Assembly (NCBI GenBank): GCA_025360225.1
Contig: JANYCN010000030.1
Coordinates: 1-61,989 of the forward strand
DNA length: 61,989 bases
Source of the DNA: Actinomycetes bacterium
GTDB taxonomy: Bacteria > Actinomycetota > Thermoleophilia > Gaiellales > F1-60-MAGs149
Direction of reading: 5' to 3'
The position numbers and the translations under genes are program-made. This document shows, piece by piece, positions 25,334-34,543 of this stretch (position 1 is its first letter; every line of letters starts with the position of its first letter). The notes below the pieces were generated by a model. That model was not told where the DNA came from, made no database searches, and was given only the letters and a program-made list of their open reading frames with translations.

Positions 25334-27988
25334 GTGTCTGCCGTTCCCGACAAGGAACTACCCGTACGACCGTACCTCGAGCCGCTTGACGGTGGGGCGG
25401 ATCCCACCGCAAGCGCCCTGCTCGACTACACCAGCGCGGGCACGTCGCTGGTGGCTGCATACCGCACGCACGGTCACCTGGCGGCGAGACTTGACCCGCT
25501 TGGCACGCCGCCCCCGGACGATCCTGCGCTCCACCCTGCCTACCACGGACTGACCGCCGACGCGATGGCGATGATCCCGTCTCGAGCGTTGCGGGTGTAC
25601 GTCGAAGGTGACACCCTCGCCGAGGCGCTGCCGCACCTGCAAGACATCTACTGCGGCACCGTCGCCTACGAGATCGAGCATCTCTCGAGCCACGAGCAAC
25701 GGCGCTGGCTGCGGGAGGCGATCGAGTCGCGGCGCTACTGGGTGGCGACCGCCGACGACGAGAAGCCTGGCCTGCTGATCCGCCTGCTCCGTGTGGAGGG
25801 CTTCGAGCAGTACGTCCGCCGAGGGTTCCTCGGCGCGAAGACGTTCTCGATCGAGGGCCTCGACATGATGATCCTCATGCTCGACGAGGCCGTCATGCTG
25901 GCCGCCGAGGAGGGGATCGAGGAGGCCGTCTTCGGCATGGCCCACCGCGGTCGCCTGAACGTGCTCGCCCACGTCCTGCGACGACCGTACCGTGACCTGT
26001 TCGCGGAGTTCGAGGCGGAGCACGCCGTCGACGTCGACACGGCGCAACCCGACGATGGGCTCGGTGACGTCAAGTACCACCACGGGGCGACGACGGAGCG
26101 GTTCTTCCAGATCGACAACGACACGCGCTCGATCCGTCTCTCGCTCCTGCCGAACCCGTCCCACCTGGAGTTCGTCAACCCCGTCGTGATGGGCCGTACC
26201 CGTGCCTTGCAGACCGTCTACCGCGCGCCGGCGGCGGTTGCGCAGGACCGCCATCGCGGGCTCAGCATCGTCATCCACGGCGACTCGGCGTTCTCTGGCC
26301 AGGGCATCGTCTCCGAGTCGCTCAACCTCGGCGTGCTCGCCGGCTACACCGTCGGCGGAGCCCTACACCTGATCGCTAACAACCAGGTTGGCTTCACGAC
26401 CGATCCGCGCGATAGCCGCTCGACGCGGCACTCCTCCGACCTGGCGAAGGGCTTCAACGTCCCGATCATCCACGTCAATGCCGACCACCTCGCCGGCTGC
26501 CGAGCCGCGGTGCGCCTGGCGATGGCGTTCCGCGCCCGCTTCGGGCGTGACGTGTTGATCGACCTCGTCGGCTACCGCCGCTGGGGTCACAACGAGGGAG
26601 ACGAGCCGGCCTACACGCAGCCACGCATGTACGAGCGGGTGCGTGAGCACCCGTCGATCTCGACGCGCTACGCCCAGGAGATCATCGACGAGGGCGTCAT
26701 CACGGAGGACGACCTGAAGGCGATGCGCGAGCACATCGCGCGGCGCCTGAAGGAGGAGCATGGCCGCGTACGCGAGCCAAAGCCGCACGAGGCAACGCCG
26801 GACGTCGTCGAGTGGGCGGCTGTCACGGCGGTGAGCGAGGATCGCCTGCGGCGGTTGAACGACGAGCTGCTCGAGGTGCCCGAGTCGTTCACGGTGCACC
26901 CGAAGCTCGCGGGACAGCTGCAGCGGCGGATCACGGCGTTCGGCGACAACGGTCGGATCGACTGGGGACACGGCGAGGCGCTCGCCTTCGCATCGCTGCT
27001 CTGTGACGGCGTCCACGTTCGCCTCACCGGACAGGACACCGAGCGCGGCACGTTCTCGCACCGGCACGCCGTGCTGCATGACATCGAGACCGGCGCAACC
27101 TACACCCCGATCGAGCACCTGAAAGGTGCTCGGGCTGGCTTCGAGATCCACAACTCGCCGCTCACCGAGGCGGCCTGCATGGGCTTCGAGCACGGGTACT
27201 CCGTTACGCGGCCGGACGCGTTGGTGCTGTGGGAGGCGCAGTACGGTGACTTCGCGAACGGCGCACAGGTGATCATCGACCAGTTCGTGATGTCGAGCGC
27301 GTCGAAGTGGGGCCAGACCTCCCGGCTGACGCTGCTGCTCCCACACGGCTACGAAGGCAACGGTCCTGAGCACTCCTCGGCGCGGCTCGAGCGGTTCCTC
27401 AAGCTCGGTGCGGAGGGGAACGCCACGGTCGTGACGCCGACGACGCCTGCGAACTACTTCCACCTCCTGCGCACCCAGGCGCTGTCGAAGCTGCGCCGTC
27501 CGCTGATCGTGATGACACCGAAGGGCCTCCTGCGGGCGAAGGACGCGACGTCCACCCTGGACGAGCTCGTGCACGGCTCGTTCCAGGCAACGATCGACGA
27601 CCCTGTTACGTCGGCGTGGCGCGAGGACGTCACCCGGCTCGTGCTGTGCTCCGGCAAGGTGTACTACGACCTGCAACGCCACCCCTTGCGGGCGGCAGCT
27701 GACACCACGTCGATCGCCCGCATCGAGCGGCTCTACCCGTTCCCGAAGGACGAGGTGCAGCGGCTCGTTGCGAGCTATCCCTACCTGCGGTCGATCGTCT
27801 GGGTGCAGGAGGAGCCCCAGAACATGGGGGCGTGGCGGTCGATCCGCCACCGTCTCGAGCAGGCGGCCAGTGCCGTCCCGTTGCGCTACGAGGGACGGCC
27901 GTGGCGGGCAAGCTCGTCAGAGGGCTACCCGGTCGCGCACGAGCGCGAGCAGGAACGCATCGTCTCCTCCGCTCTCGCGCCCGAGTGA
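25334..27988 (+). CDS. sucA: 2-oxoglutarate dehydrogenase E1 component
   Basis: 884 residues. Thiamine-diphosphate-dependent decarboxylase of the TCA cycle. Motifs: SLVAAYRTHGHLAARLDPLG, FGMAHRGRLNVLAHVL, HGDSAFSGQGIVSESLN, LIANNQVGFTTDPRDSRST, and the C-terminal transketolase-like half with LLLPHGYEGNGPEHSSARLE and QEEPQNMGAW. GTG 25334 is chosen because GGAAG precedes it by 8 bp and because an upstream in-frame extension is not family-like. The N-terminal acyltransferase domain of the mycobacterial Kgd type is absent, and no E2 (sucB) follows; the overlapping next gene is a peptidase. Confidence 0.93.
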   Translation: MSAVPDKELPVRPYLEPLDGGADPTASALLDYTSAGTSLVAAYRTHGHLAARLDPLGTPPPDDPALHPAYHGLTADAMAMIPSRALRVYVEGDTLAEALPHLQDIYCGTVAYEIEHLSSHEQRRWLREAIESRRYWVATADDEKPGLLIRLLRVEGFEQYVRRGFLGAKTFSIEGLDMMILMLDEAVMLAAEEGIEEAVFGMAHRGRLNVLAHVLRRPYRDLFAEFEAEHAVDVDTAQPDDGLGDVKYHHGATTERFFQIDNDTRSIRLSLLPNPSHLEFVNPVVMGRTRALQTVYRAPAAVAQDRHRGLSIVIHGDSAFSGQGIVSESLNLGVLAGYTVGGALHLIANNQVGFTTDPRDSRSTRHSSDLAKGFNVPIIHVNADHLAGCRAAVRLAMAFRARFGRDVLIDLVGYRRWGHNEGDEPAYTQPRMYERVREHPSISTRYAQEIIDEGVITEDDLKAMREHIARRLKEEHGRVREPKPHEATPDVVEWAAVTAVSEDRLRRLNDELLEVPESFTVHPKLAGQLQRRITAFGDNGRIDWGHGEALAFASLLCDGVHVRLTGQDTERGTFSHRHAVLHDIETGATYTPIEHLKGARAGFEIHNSPLTEAACMGFEHGYSVTRPDALVLWEAQYGDFANGAQVIIDQFVMSSASKWGQTSRLTLLLPHGYEGNGPEHSSARLERFLKLGAEGNATVVTPTTPANYFHLLRTQALSKLRRPLIVMTPKGLLRAKDATSTLDELVHGSFQATIDDPVTSAWREDVTRLVLCSGKVYYDLQRHPLRAAADTTSIARIERLYPFPKDEVQRLVASYPYLRSIVWVQEEPQNMGAWRSIRHRLEQAASAVPLRYEGRPWRASSSEGYPVAHEREQERIVSSALAPE

Positions 27989-29052
27989 GGCTTGCGCGCG
28001 TTCAGCGGGCGCTCGCTGCGCTCGGCATCGACGCCCTGATCGCCGGGCCCTCGGCCGACTATCGTTGGCTGACGGGCCTCGAGCCGCCACTCCCAACGCG
28101 CCTGACGCTCGCCGTCGTGCCGGCCGTCGGCGAGACGGTGATCGTGACGCCCCTGTTCGAGGCGCCGACCGCGACCCCGCTCGCGGTGGCGACCTGGCAG
28201 GATGGCGAGGACCCGACGCTGCTCGTCGCCGAGGCGCTGGTACGCAGCCGGCCGATGACCGTCGCGGTGTCTGACCGAACCTGGGCGCGCTACCTCGTCG
28301 CGCTCCAGGACCTGTTGCCGGAGGTGCGGTTCGTGTCCGCCGCCGAGGTGCTCGAGCCGCTTCGTGCCTGCAAGGAACCGGCCGAGCTAGCGTCGTTGCG
28401 GCGCGCTGGCGCGGCCGTCGACGCGACCCTTGCCCGTCTCGCCGACCTGCGTTGGGAGGGACGCTCCGAGCGCGACGTGGCCCGTGAGATCAGCGAGCTG
28501 ATGCTTGCCTGTGGTCACGATGCGATCCATGACGTGATCGTCGGCTCCGGCTCCCAAGGCGCGTTGCCGCACGCGTCCCCGAGCGATCGTGTGATCGTCG
28601 CTGGCGACGCGATCGTCGTCGACATCGGCGGCGAGGTCGACGGCTACGCCTCCGACGTGACGCGGATGGTCGTCGTTGGCGAGCCTGGAGATCGCTACCG
28701 GCTCGTGCACGACGCGGTCGCTCGCGCGCATGCCGCTGGCCGAGCGGCGGCGCAGGTCGGCGCGGCGACCGGCGACGTCGATGCGGCCGCGCGGGCGGTG
28801 CTCGTCGCTGCCGGTCTCGGTGATGCGTTCACGCACCGGCTCGGACACGGGATCGGGCTCGACACGCACGAGAGCCCGTACCTCGCGCCGGGCGCGACGA
28901 CAGCTCTGCAGGAGGGGATGGCGTTCTCGATCGAGCCTGGCGCCTACCTGGCCGGCCGCTTCGGCGTTCGGATCGAGGACATCTACCTGATGAGCGCCGA
29001 CGGTCCCGAGCCGGTGACGAGAGCCCCGCACGCCGCGATCGTCGTTCGGTGA
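27985..29052 (+). CDS. M24-family (Xaa-Pro-type) peptidase
   Basis: 355 residues, GTG overlapping the sucA stop. N-terminal creatinase/prolidase domain (LGIDALIAGPSADYRWLTG) and pita-bread catalytic domain with dinuclear metal ligands: Asp in VVDIGGEVDGYASDVTRM, His in HRLGHGIGLDTHESPY, Glu in FSIEPGAYL and Glu in VRIEDIYLM. The catalytic HDVIVGSG segment is present. Probably releases N-terminal residues before Pro from peptides in the cytosol. Confidence 0.9.
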   Translation: MRLARVQRALAALGIDALIAGPSADYRWLTGLEPPLPTRLTLAVVPAVGETVIVTPLFEAPTATPLAVATWQDGEDPTLLVAEALVRSRPMTVAVSDRTWARYLVALQDLLPEVRFVSAAEVLEPLRACKEPAELASLRRAGAAVDATLARLADLRWEGRSERDVAREISELMLACGHDAIHDVIVGSGSQGALPHASPSDRVIVAGDAIVVDIGGEVDGYASDVTRMVVVGEPGDRYRLVHDAVARAHAAGRAAAQVGAATGDVDAAARAVLVAAGLGDAFTHRLGHGIGLDTHESPYLAPGATTALQEGMAFSIEPGAYLAGRFGVRIEDIYLMSADGPEPVTRAPHAAIVVR

Positions 29053-30257
29053 CCCGGGTCGTCGTCGTCGGCGCCGGTTATGCCGGCCTCGTTGCTGCCC
29101 ACCGGCTGATCGCCGGTGGTGCCGACGTGACCGTGCTTGAGGCGCGTGACCGTGTCGGCGGGCGCGTCCACACGACCCGCCTTGGGGAGCACGGTCTCGT
29201 CGAGCGTGGCGCCGAGTACGTCGAGGCGGAGCACGTCGCGCTTCGCGGGCTCGTTAGCGAGCTCGGGCTGACGATGCACCGCAAGGGAATGGCCTACGGC
29301 GACCGCACGCCGCGCGGCGGCATCGGCACCGACCGCGAGCGGATCCTCGCCGCGCTTTTGCTGATCGACGCCGCGTTGCCCGACGCTGACGAGGAGACGC
29401 TCGACGGGTTCCTCTCGCGGCTGCCGATCGGCGACGGCGAGCGGGAGGCGATCATCGCGCGGATCGAGGTCTCGTTCGCTGCGCCGGCGACGACGATCGC
29501 GGCGCGCGCGCTCGGCAAGACCGGCGGCTCGTTCACCGCCGTCGAGTCGGAGTCGATCGCCGAGGGCAACGACGCGGTGCCACGGGCGATCGCAGCGCTG
29601 CTCGGCGACCGGCTGTGCCTTTCCTCGCCGGTGACCCGGATCGCGTGGCACCCGGCCGGTGCGACGGTCTGGACCGGCGAGGGTGAGCACCACGGCGACG
29701 CCGTTGTCGTCGCGGTGGCGGTCACGGTTCTCGGGCAGATCGCCTTCGAGCCAGCGCTCCCGTCGGCGGTCGGTGATGCGCTCGCCTCTGTCCGCTACGG
29801 CCAGGCGGCGAAGCTCTTCGTTCCCCTCGCCACGCCCTCGCCGCCGGGCGCCTGGCTCGCCGTGCCCGACCGGTTCTGGACGTGGACGGCGAACGGCCCG
29901 GACGGTGCCGTGCAACAGGTCGCCCACTGCTTCGCCGGATCGACGCCGGCCCTCGCGCGGCTCGGCGTCGACGATGGCCCGGCCCTCTGGCTCGAGCGCC
30001 TCGCGGCGCTCCGCCCCGAGGTCTCGCTCCGTCACGACGAGGCGCTGCTTCAGACCTGGCACGACGACCGGTGGGCGCGTGGTGCCTACTCCGTCTACGC
30101 CGCTGACCAGTCCGACGCCGACCGCGCAACCCTCACGCGCCCGATCGGCCCGATCCACCTTGCCGGCGAGCACACCGCCGGGCTCTGGTCGGCGACGATG
30201 GAGGGTGCGACGCGGAGCGGCGAGCGCGTGGCCCGGACGATCCTCGGGGCCGCGTGA
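29049..30257 (+). CDS. Flavin-containing amine oxidase
   Basis: 402 residues, GTG overlapping the peptidase stop. FAD-binding VVVVGAGYAGLVAAHRLIAGG followed by LEARDRVGGRVHT is the classic dinucleotide fold plus GG motif of monoamine/polyamine oxidases; the C-terminus closes with GPIHLAGEHTAGLWSATMEGA, the second FAD-contact motif. No signal peptide. The physiological amine is unknown. It sits in a tightly overlapping run from sucA to the phosphoesterase. Confidence 0.92.
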   Translation: MTRVVVVGAGYAGLVAAHRLIAGGADVTVLEARDRVGGRVHTTRLGEHGLVERGAEYVEAEHVALRGLVSELGLTMHRKGMAYGDRTPRGGIGTDRERILAALLLIDAALPDADEETLDGFLSRLPIGDGEREAIIARIEVSFAAPATTIAARALGKTGGSFTAVESESIAEGNDAVPRAIAALLGDRLCLSSPVTRIAWHPAGATVWTGEGEHHGDAVVVAVAVTVLGQIAFEPALPSAVGDALASVRYGQAAKLFVPLATPSPPGAWLAVPDRFWTWTANGPDGAVQQVAHCFAGSTPALARLGVDDGPALWLERLAALRPEVSLRHDEALLQTWHDDRWARGAYSVYAADQSDADRATLTRPIGPIHLAGEHTAGLWSATMEGATRSGERVARTILGAA

Positions 30258-31198
30258 GACGGCGCCCCCACCGAAAGCTCCTGCTCCTGCTCCTGCTCCT
30301 GCTCCTCGCCACGGCGACGGCCTGCGGCGACCAGTCGTCGCGGCCGTCGACCGGTCAGCTGAGCGTGCCGCCGCCGGTCATCAACACGACGCCGGTCTCG
30401 CTCAGGGCGTCGGCGGCGAAGCACGTGATCGTCGTGGTGCTCGAGAACCAGGAGGCGAAGGCGGTGACCGGCAGCGTGCAGGGCGGGATCTTCCGATCGC
30501 TTGAGGAGCGCTACGCGTCCCTGACGAGCTACGACGCCGTCTCGCACCCGAGCCTGCCGAACTACCTCGCGTTGCTCTCCGGGTCGACGCTTGGCATCAC
30601 GCGCAACTGCCTTGACTGCGTGTTCACCTCGCCGAGCCTCCCCGACACCCTCGCCGCCGCTGGGCAGACGTGGAAGGAGTACGTCGAGGGATTGCCCGCG
30701 AAGGCGAGCGACATCGACCAGATGGCGACCAAGGTGCGCATCCCGTTCCTCTTCTTCCGCACCGTCACGTCGCGCCCGTCGCAGGTCGCGGACGTCGTAC
30801 CGATCTCCCAGTTACAGACCGACCTGCTGGCCGGCAGCCTGCCGTCGTTCTCGATCGTCGTGCCGAGCCTCTGCCACGCGATGCACGACTGCCCGATCGC
30901 AGCTGGGGACGCGTGGCTTGCGGGGTTCATCCGACCGCTTCTGCGCAGCCCGGCGATCCGAGACACCGTGATCTACATCACCTTCGACGAGTCGGAGCGC
31001 CAGGATCGCCGTGGTGGCGGTGGACACATCGTCACGCTCGTCCTCGGGCCGCTCGTGCGTCCTGACGCCGTCTCGAACGCCCGGTTGAACCACTACAGCC
31101 TGTTGCGCGCGATCGAGGACAACCTCGGCCTGCCCTATCTTGGCCAGTCCGCGACCGCGACGCCGATCACGGGGATCTGGGAGCCGGCGAGCGGCTGA
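30254..31198 (+). CDS. Lipoprotein acid-phosphatase/phosphoesterase-family protein
   Basis: 314 residues, GTG overlapping the amine-oxidase stop. The signal peptide is RRRPHRK then ten consecutive Leu encoded by a CTCCTG hexamer repeat, then a lipobox (ATACGD). The mature domain is of the phosphoesterase (phospholipase C/acid phosphatase) family: VIVVVLENQEAKAV with metal-site Glu-Asn, SHPSLPNYLALLSG, SIVVPSLCHAMHDC, YITFDESERQD and a GGHIVTLVLGP motif. Predicted to act outside the cell on phosphate esters. Confidence 0.88.
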   Translation: MRRRPHRKLLLLLLLLLLATATACGDQSSRPSTGQLSVPPPVINTTPVSLRASAAKHVIVVVLENQEAKAVTGSVQGGIFRSLEERYASLTSYDAVSHPSLPNYLALLSGSTLGITRNCLDCVFTSPSLPDTLAAAGQTWKEYVEGLPAKASDIDQMATKVRIPFLFFRTVTSRPSQVADVVPISQLQTDLLAGSLPSFSIVVPSLCHAMHDCPIAAGDAWLAGFIRPLLRSPAIRDTVIYITFDESERQDRRGGGGHIVTLVLGPLVRPDAVSNARLNHYSLLRAIEDNLGLPYLGQSATATPITGIWEPASG

Positions 31199-31233
31199 CG
31201 CGCGCGCGGGGGCAGATCAGGCACGATCCGGCG

Positions 31234-32991
31234 GTGGCGGTAGAGGCGTTCTCCAAGGTGCTCGTCGCGAACCGCGGCGAGATCGCGCTGCGCGTGTTCC
31301 GTGCGCTGCGCGAGCTTGGCATCGGCTGCGTGGCGGTCTACTCCGAGGCTGATCGCGACGCGCTCCACGTGCGCCGCGCGGACGAGGCCTACCTGCTTGG
31401 CCCGGGGATCCCAGCGCGGTCATACCTCGACCACGACCGCGTCATCGAGGCGGCGCAAAGGGCGGGCGTCGACGCGATCCACCCGGGCTACGGGTTCCTC
31501 GCGGAGAACGCCGCGTTCGCACGCCGCTGCCTCGCGGAGGGGCTCGTCTGGATTGGCCCGCCGCCGGACGCGATCGACGCGATGGGGTCGAAGATCCGCG
31601 CGCGGGAGATCATGCTGGCCGCAGGCGTGCCGATCGTGCCGGGCACCACCGAGCGCGTCACCGACCCGGCGCGGGTGATCGCGCTCGCGGAGGAGTTCGG
31701 CTGGCCGATCGCGCTGAAGGCCGCCGCTGGCGGCGGTGGCAAGGGCCTGAAGGTCGTCAGTGCCCCTGGCGAGGTCGAGCGAGCCCTCGAGGCAGCCCAG
31801 CGGGAAGGGCTCGCGTACTTCGGTGATGCCGCGGTGTACGTCGAGAAGTACCTCGAGGATCCGCGTCACGTCGAGGTGCAGCTGATGGCCGACACGCAGG
31901 GGACGGTCGTCTCGTTGCACGAGCGTGACTGCACGCTGCAGCGGCGCCACCAGAAGATCGTCGAGGAGGCACCGTCGCCAGCGGTCACGCCGGACGTGCG
32001 GGCACGGCTCGACGCGATGGCGATCGCCGCCGCGCGCGCCGTCGGCTACGTCGGCGCCGGCACGATCGAGTGTCTGATGGATCGCCGGGGCGACGTGTTC
32101 TTCCTCGAGATGAACACGCGGATCCAGGTTGAGCACACGATCACGGAGGCCGTCACCGGCATCGACCTGGTGCGCGAGCAGGTGTTGGTCGCGCAGGGCG
32201 CGCCGCTGTCGTTCGCCCAGGGGGACGTCGTGATCCGTGGGCACGCGATCGAGTGCCGGATCAACGCGGAGGATCCTCGTAACGGCTTCCTGCCCTCGCC
32301 CGGTCGGGTGACGCGCTACCGCGAGCCGGCCGGGCCCGGCGTGCGCGTTGACTCCGCTCTCGAGGAGGGTGGCGAGATCGTGGCGCTCTACGACCCGATG
32401 GTCGCGAAGCTCGTGGTGTGGGACCGCACGCGCGACGCCGCCCGTGCGCGCATGCACCGGGCGCTTGGCGAGATGGTCGTCGAGGGGGTGCGGACGCTGA
32501 TCCCGCTGCACCGGCTGATCATGGAGGCGCCGGAGTTCGCGCGCGGCGAGACCTGCGCCGGCCTCGTCGAGGAGGGCTGGCCGGCGCTCCTCGGGCCCGC
32601 CGAGGACCTTGTACCGGCCGGCCATGTCGCCGGCACGTTCGCCCGCCGGTACGTGTCGGAGGTGGACGGGAAGCGCTTCGAGGTCGTCGTGCACGCGCCG
32701 GAAGATCCGGTGGTCGTCGAGGCGCGGGCCCGACGCGAGGCGCGGCGGGCGGCCGTTCGCGGTGGTGGTGCTGCTGGCGCGGTGAAGAGCCCGATGCAGG
32801 GGACGGTGGTGAAGGTCGAGGTCGTCGCCGGCGACGTTGTCGCGGCCGGTGCGGTGCTCGCGATCGTGGAGGCGATGAAGATGGAGAACGAGATCGTCGC
32901 GCCGCGTGCCGGCGTCGTCGGCGTCATCGCCGTTGCCGCCGGCCAGGCGGTCGCGGCCGGCCAGGCGATCTGTGAGATCGGCGACGCCTGA
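31234..32991 (+). CDS. accA3: Acyl-CoA carboxylase alpha chain (biotin carboxylase plus biotin carboxyl carrier)
   Basis: 585 residues from GTG 31234. Biotin carboxylase domain: KVLVANRGEIALRVFRAL, HPGYGFLAEN, ALKAAAGGGGKGLKVV (ATP grasp), LHERDCTLQRRHQKIVEEAP, FFLEMNTRIQVEHTITE. The carrier domain at the C-terminus has VEAMKMENEI, with the Lys that is biotinylated. Together with the beta chain at 2978-4546 it would make an acetyl/propionyl-CoA carboxylase. The dienelactone hydrolase gene overlaps its stop. Confidence 0.94.
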   Translation: MAVEAFSKVLVANRGEIALRVFRALRELGIGCVAVYSEADRDALHVRRADEAYLLGPGIPARSYLDHDRVIEAAQRAGVDAIHPGYGFLAENAAFARRCLAEGLVWIGPPPDAIDAMGSKIRAREIMLAAGVPIVPGTTERVTDPARVIALAEEFGWPIALKAAAGGGGKGLKVVSAPGEVERALEAAQREGLAYFGDAAVYVEKYLEDPRHVEVQLMADTQGTVVSLHERDCTLQRRHQKIVEEAPSPAVTPDVRARLDAMAIAAARAVGYVGAGTIECLMDRRGDVFFLEMNTRIQVEHTITEAVTGIDLVREQVLVAQGAPLSFAQGDVVIRGHAIECRINAEDPRNGFLPSPGRVTRYREPAGPGVRVDSALEEGGEIVALYDPMVAKLVVWDRTRDAARARMHRALGEMVVEGVRTLIPLHRLIMEAPEFARGETCAGLVEEGWPALLGPAEDLVPAGHVAGTFARRYVSEVDGKRFEVVVHAPEDPVVVEARARREARRAAVRGGGAAGAVKSPMQGTVVKVEVVAGDVVAAGAVLAIVEAMKMENEIVAPRAGVVGVIAVAAGQAVAAGQAICEIGDA

Positions 32992-33719
32992 TGGTGATCG
33001 AGACGACGACGGTTGACGTACCGGTCGGCTCGCTCCGGATGCGGTGCGTGATGCTTCGCCCACGTGCCGTCGGGCGATATCCGGGTGTCGCCTTCTACTC
33101 CGACATCTTCCAGCTGACGGACTGCACGTTACGGTGGGCTGCACGGCTCGCCGGACACGGGTTCGTCGTACTCGCTCCCGAGATCTACCACCGTGTGGAG
33201 CCGCCGGGCACCGTGCTCGGCTTCGACGAGGACGGGAAGGTGCGCGGCCAGGCCGACGTCGAGTCACTCGGCGTGGCCGAGTTCGACGTCGACATCCGCG
33301 CGGCGCTCGACCACCTCGCCGCCGATCCCCAGGTCGATGGGCTACGCGCTGCTGGTCACTGCACCGGAGGGCACCTCGCGTTCCGGGCAGCGTTCCAGCC
33401 TGACGTGCAGGCGACCGCGCTCTGGTACCCGACCGGGCTACATGACGGCAAGCTCGGTGCCGACGCGGACGCCGGCTCGCTCGCACGGGCCGGCGAGATC
33501 GAGGGCGAGCTGTTGCTGGCCTTCGGGGAGCGTGACCCGCACACGCCGCCGGCCTCGCGGGTCGTCGTGCGTGAGGCGCTCGAGGCCGCCGGGACCCGGT
33601 TCCGGTGGCAAACCTACGACGCCGAGCACGCCTTCGGGCGCGACGTTGGGCCGCGCTACGACCCGGCCGCGACGGACGCGGCGTTCGCCGCGACCGTGGC
33701 CGTGCTGCGCAGGGCGTGA
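32991..33719 (+). CDS. Dienelactone hydrolase family protein
   Basis: 242 residues, ATG overlapping the preceding TGA. Alpha/beta hydrolase of the DLH type with a Cys nucleophile in GHCTGGHLA, Asp in GERDPHTP and His in DAEHAFGRD. N-terminal PGVAFYSDIFQ and VLAPEIYHR match the family. DLH hydrolyses the lactone in chlorocatechol breakdown, but many homologues act on other esters; the substrate here is unclear. Confidence 0.9.
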   Translation: MVIETTTVDVPVGSLRMRCVMLRPRAVGRYPGVAFYSDIFQLTDCTLRWAARLAGHGFVVLAPEIYHRVEPPGTVLGFDEDGKVRGQADVESLGVAEFDVDIRAALDHLAADPQVDGLRAAGHCTGGHLAFRAAFQPDVQATALWYPTGLHDGKLGADADAGSLARAGEIEGELLLAFGERDPHTPPASRVVVREALEAAGTRFRWQTYDAEHAFGRDVGPRYDPAATDAAFAATVAVLRRA

Positions 33720-33827
33720 CTGGCGCATTCCGGCATCAGTGCTCGTCCGTCTGACCGTTGCTCCTGGGCGGCCGGCGCGGAGGCGGGTACGAGCTCGTCC
33801 AATGCACGGCCCTGTTCGAGCCGCACT

Positions 33828-34292
33828 CTACCCCCGTGGCGAGGGCCTGCCACGGCGGCGGAGGGCCGTGCGCCGCTCGCGTGTCGGGGCGTTGGCGACG
33901 GGAAACACGACCGGGCTGTCGCCGTCCCACGTGTCCGCAGCTTCCTCGACGACCCGCCCGCGCCGCTCGTATGCCTCTGCCAGGAGGCGTAGGAGCCACT
34001 CCCCGACGGCGAACGGCAGCACGACGGTGAGGAAGAAGAACAGGTACTGGAACAGGCCGAGCGGGCGAAGCCGTACGAGCGGGTCAGTCCGCCCGTGGGC
34101 GCGCATCCGGGTGACGGTGCGAAACGGGTTCGCGACGAGAGCGCCGAGGGCCATCAGGAAGATGCCGATCAGCACCACCTCGACGCCGCCGCCGAGCACC
34201 TTCATCGAGGCCAGGGGCACGAGCAGGCCGATGCCGACGAGCCACGCACCGACGCGCCAGCGGATCTGGGCGGCGGACGCCCCCGGGTTCAC
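33828..34292 (-). CDS. Uncharacterised membrane protein, 154 aa
   Basis: Three hydrophobic segments (VGAWLVGIGLLVPLASM, VVLIGIFLMALGALVA, LFQYLFFFLTVVLPFAVGEWLL) with a basic C-terminal tail. GTG overlaps the stop of the small gene upstream (GTGA). About 100 bp between its stop and the preceding hydrolase gene shows nothing I recognise. No family assigned. Confidence 0.65.
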   Translation of the reverse strand: MNPGASAAQIRWRVGAWLVGIGLLVPLASMKVLGGGVEVVLIGIFLMALGALVANPFRTVTRMRAHGRTDPLVRLRPLGLFQYLFFFLTVVLPFAVGEWLLRLLAEAYERRGRVVEEAADTWDGDSPVVFPVANAPTRERRTALRRRGRPSPRG

Positions 34293-34489
34293 GGCGTGGT
34301 CGTGCTCGGGATCGTCGCGAGCTGGTTGTACTTCTGCACGGACTTGTTGTCGACCAGGTGCAGCCCGTCGCCGTTGATCATCATGCAGCCGTGGTCTGAG
34401 CCGAGGCAGAACGTGCCGCTCAACCCGTGTGACGTTGCGATCACCAGCGCGACGGCCGAGAACCCGATCAGGAGAAGGAGGGAGCGCAT
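34289..34489 (-). CDS. Small single-pass or secreted protein, 66 aa
   Basis: ATG start, one N-terminal hydrophobic segment (LLLLIGFSAVALVIATS) and a short extracellular part with two Cys (FCLGSDHGCM) that could form a disulfide. Operon with the membrane protein that overlaps its stop. Divergent from the ETF:quinone oxidoreductase gene. Function unknown. Confidence 0.55.
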   Translation of the reverse strand: MRSLLLLIGFSAVALVIATSHGLSGTFCLGSDHGCMMINGDGLHLVDNKSVQKYNQLATIPSTTTP

Positions 34490-34530
34490 TCCAGAGCGAT
34501 CTACTGCGCCACGGGCAAGACTCCTTCCTC

Positions 34531-34536
34531 TACGCT
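34531..34536 (+). promoter_or_regulatory. Putative -10 box (TACGCT) for the ETF:QO gene
   Basis: CTCTACGCTAG with TACGCT ending 7 bp before the ATG at 34544, so a leaderless mRNA is expected. Confidence 0.5.
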
Positions 34537-34543
34537 AGCCGGC

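Noticed and set aside
31420-33486. 688-codon open frame antisense to the carboxylase alpha chain
   Set aside because: No family motif, Arg/His-rich composition typical of the reverse complement of a high-GC gene, and the sense strand encodes a clear enzyme.
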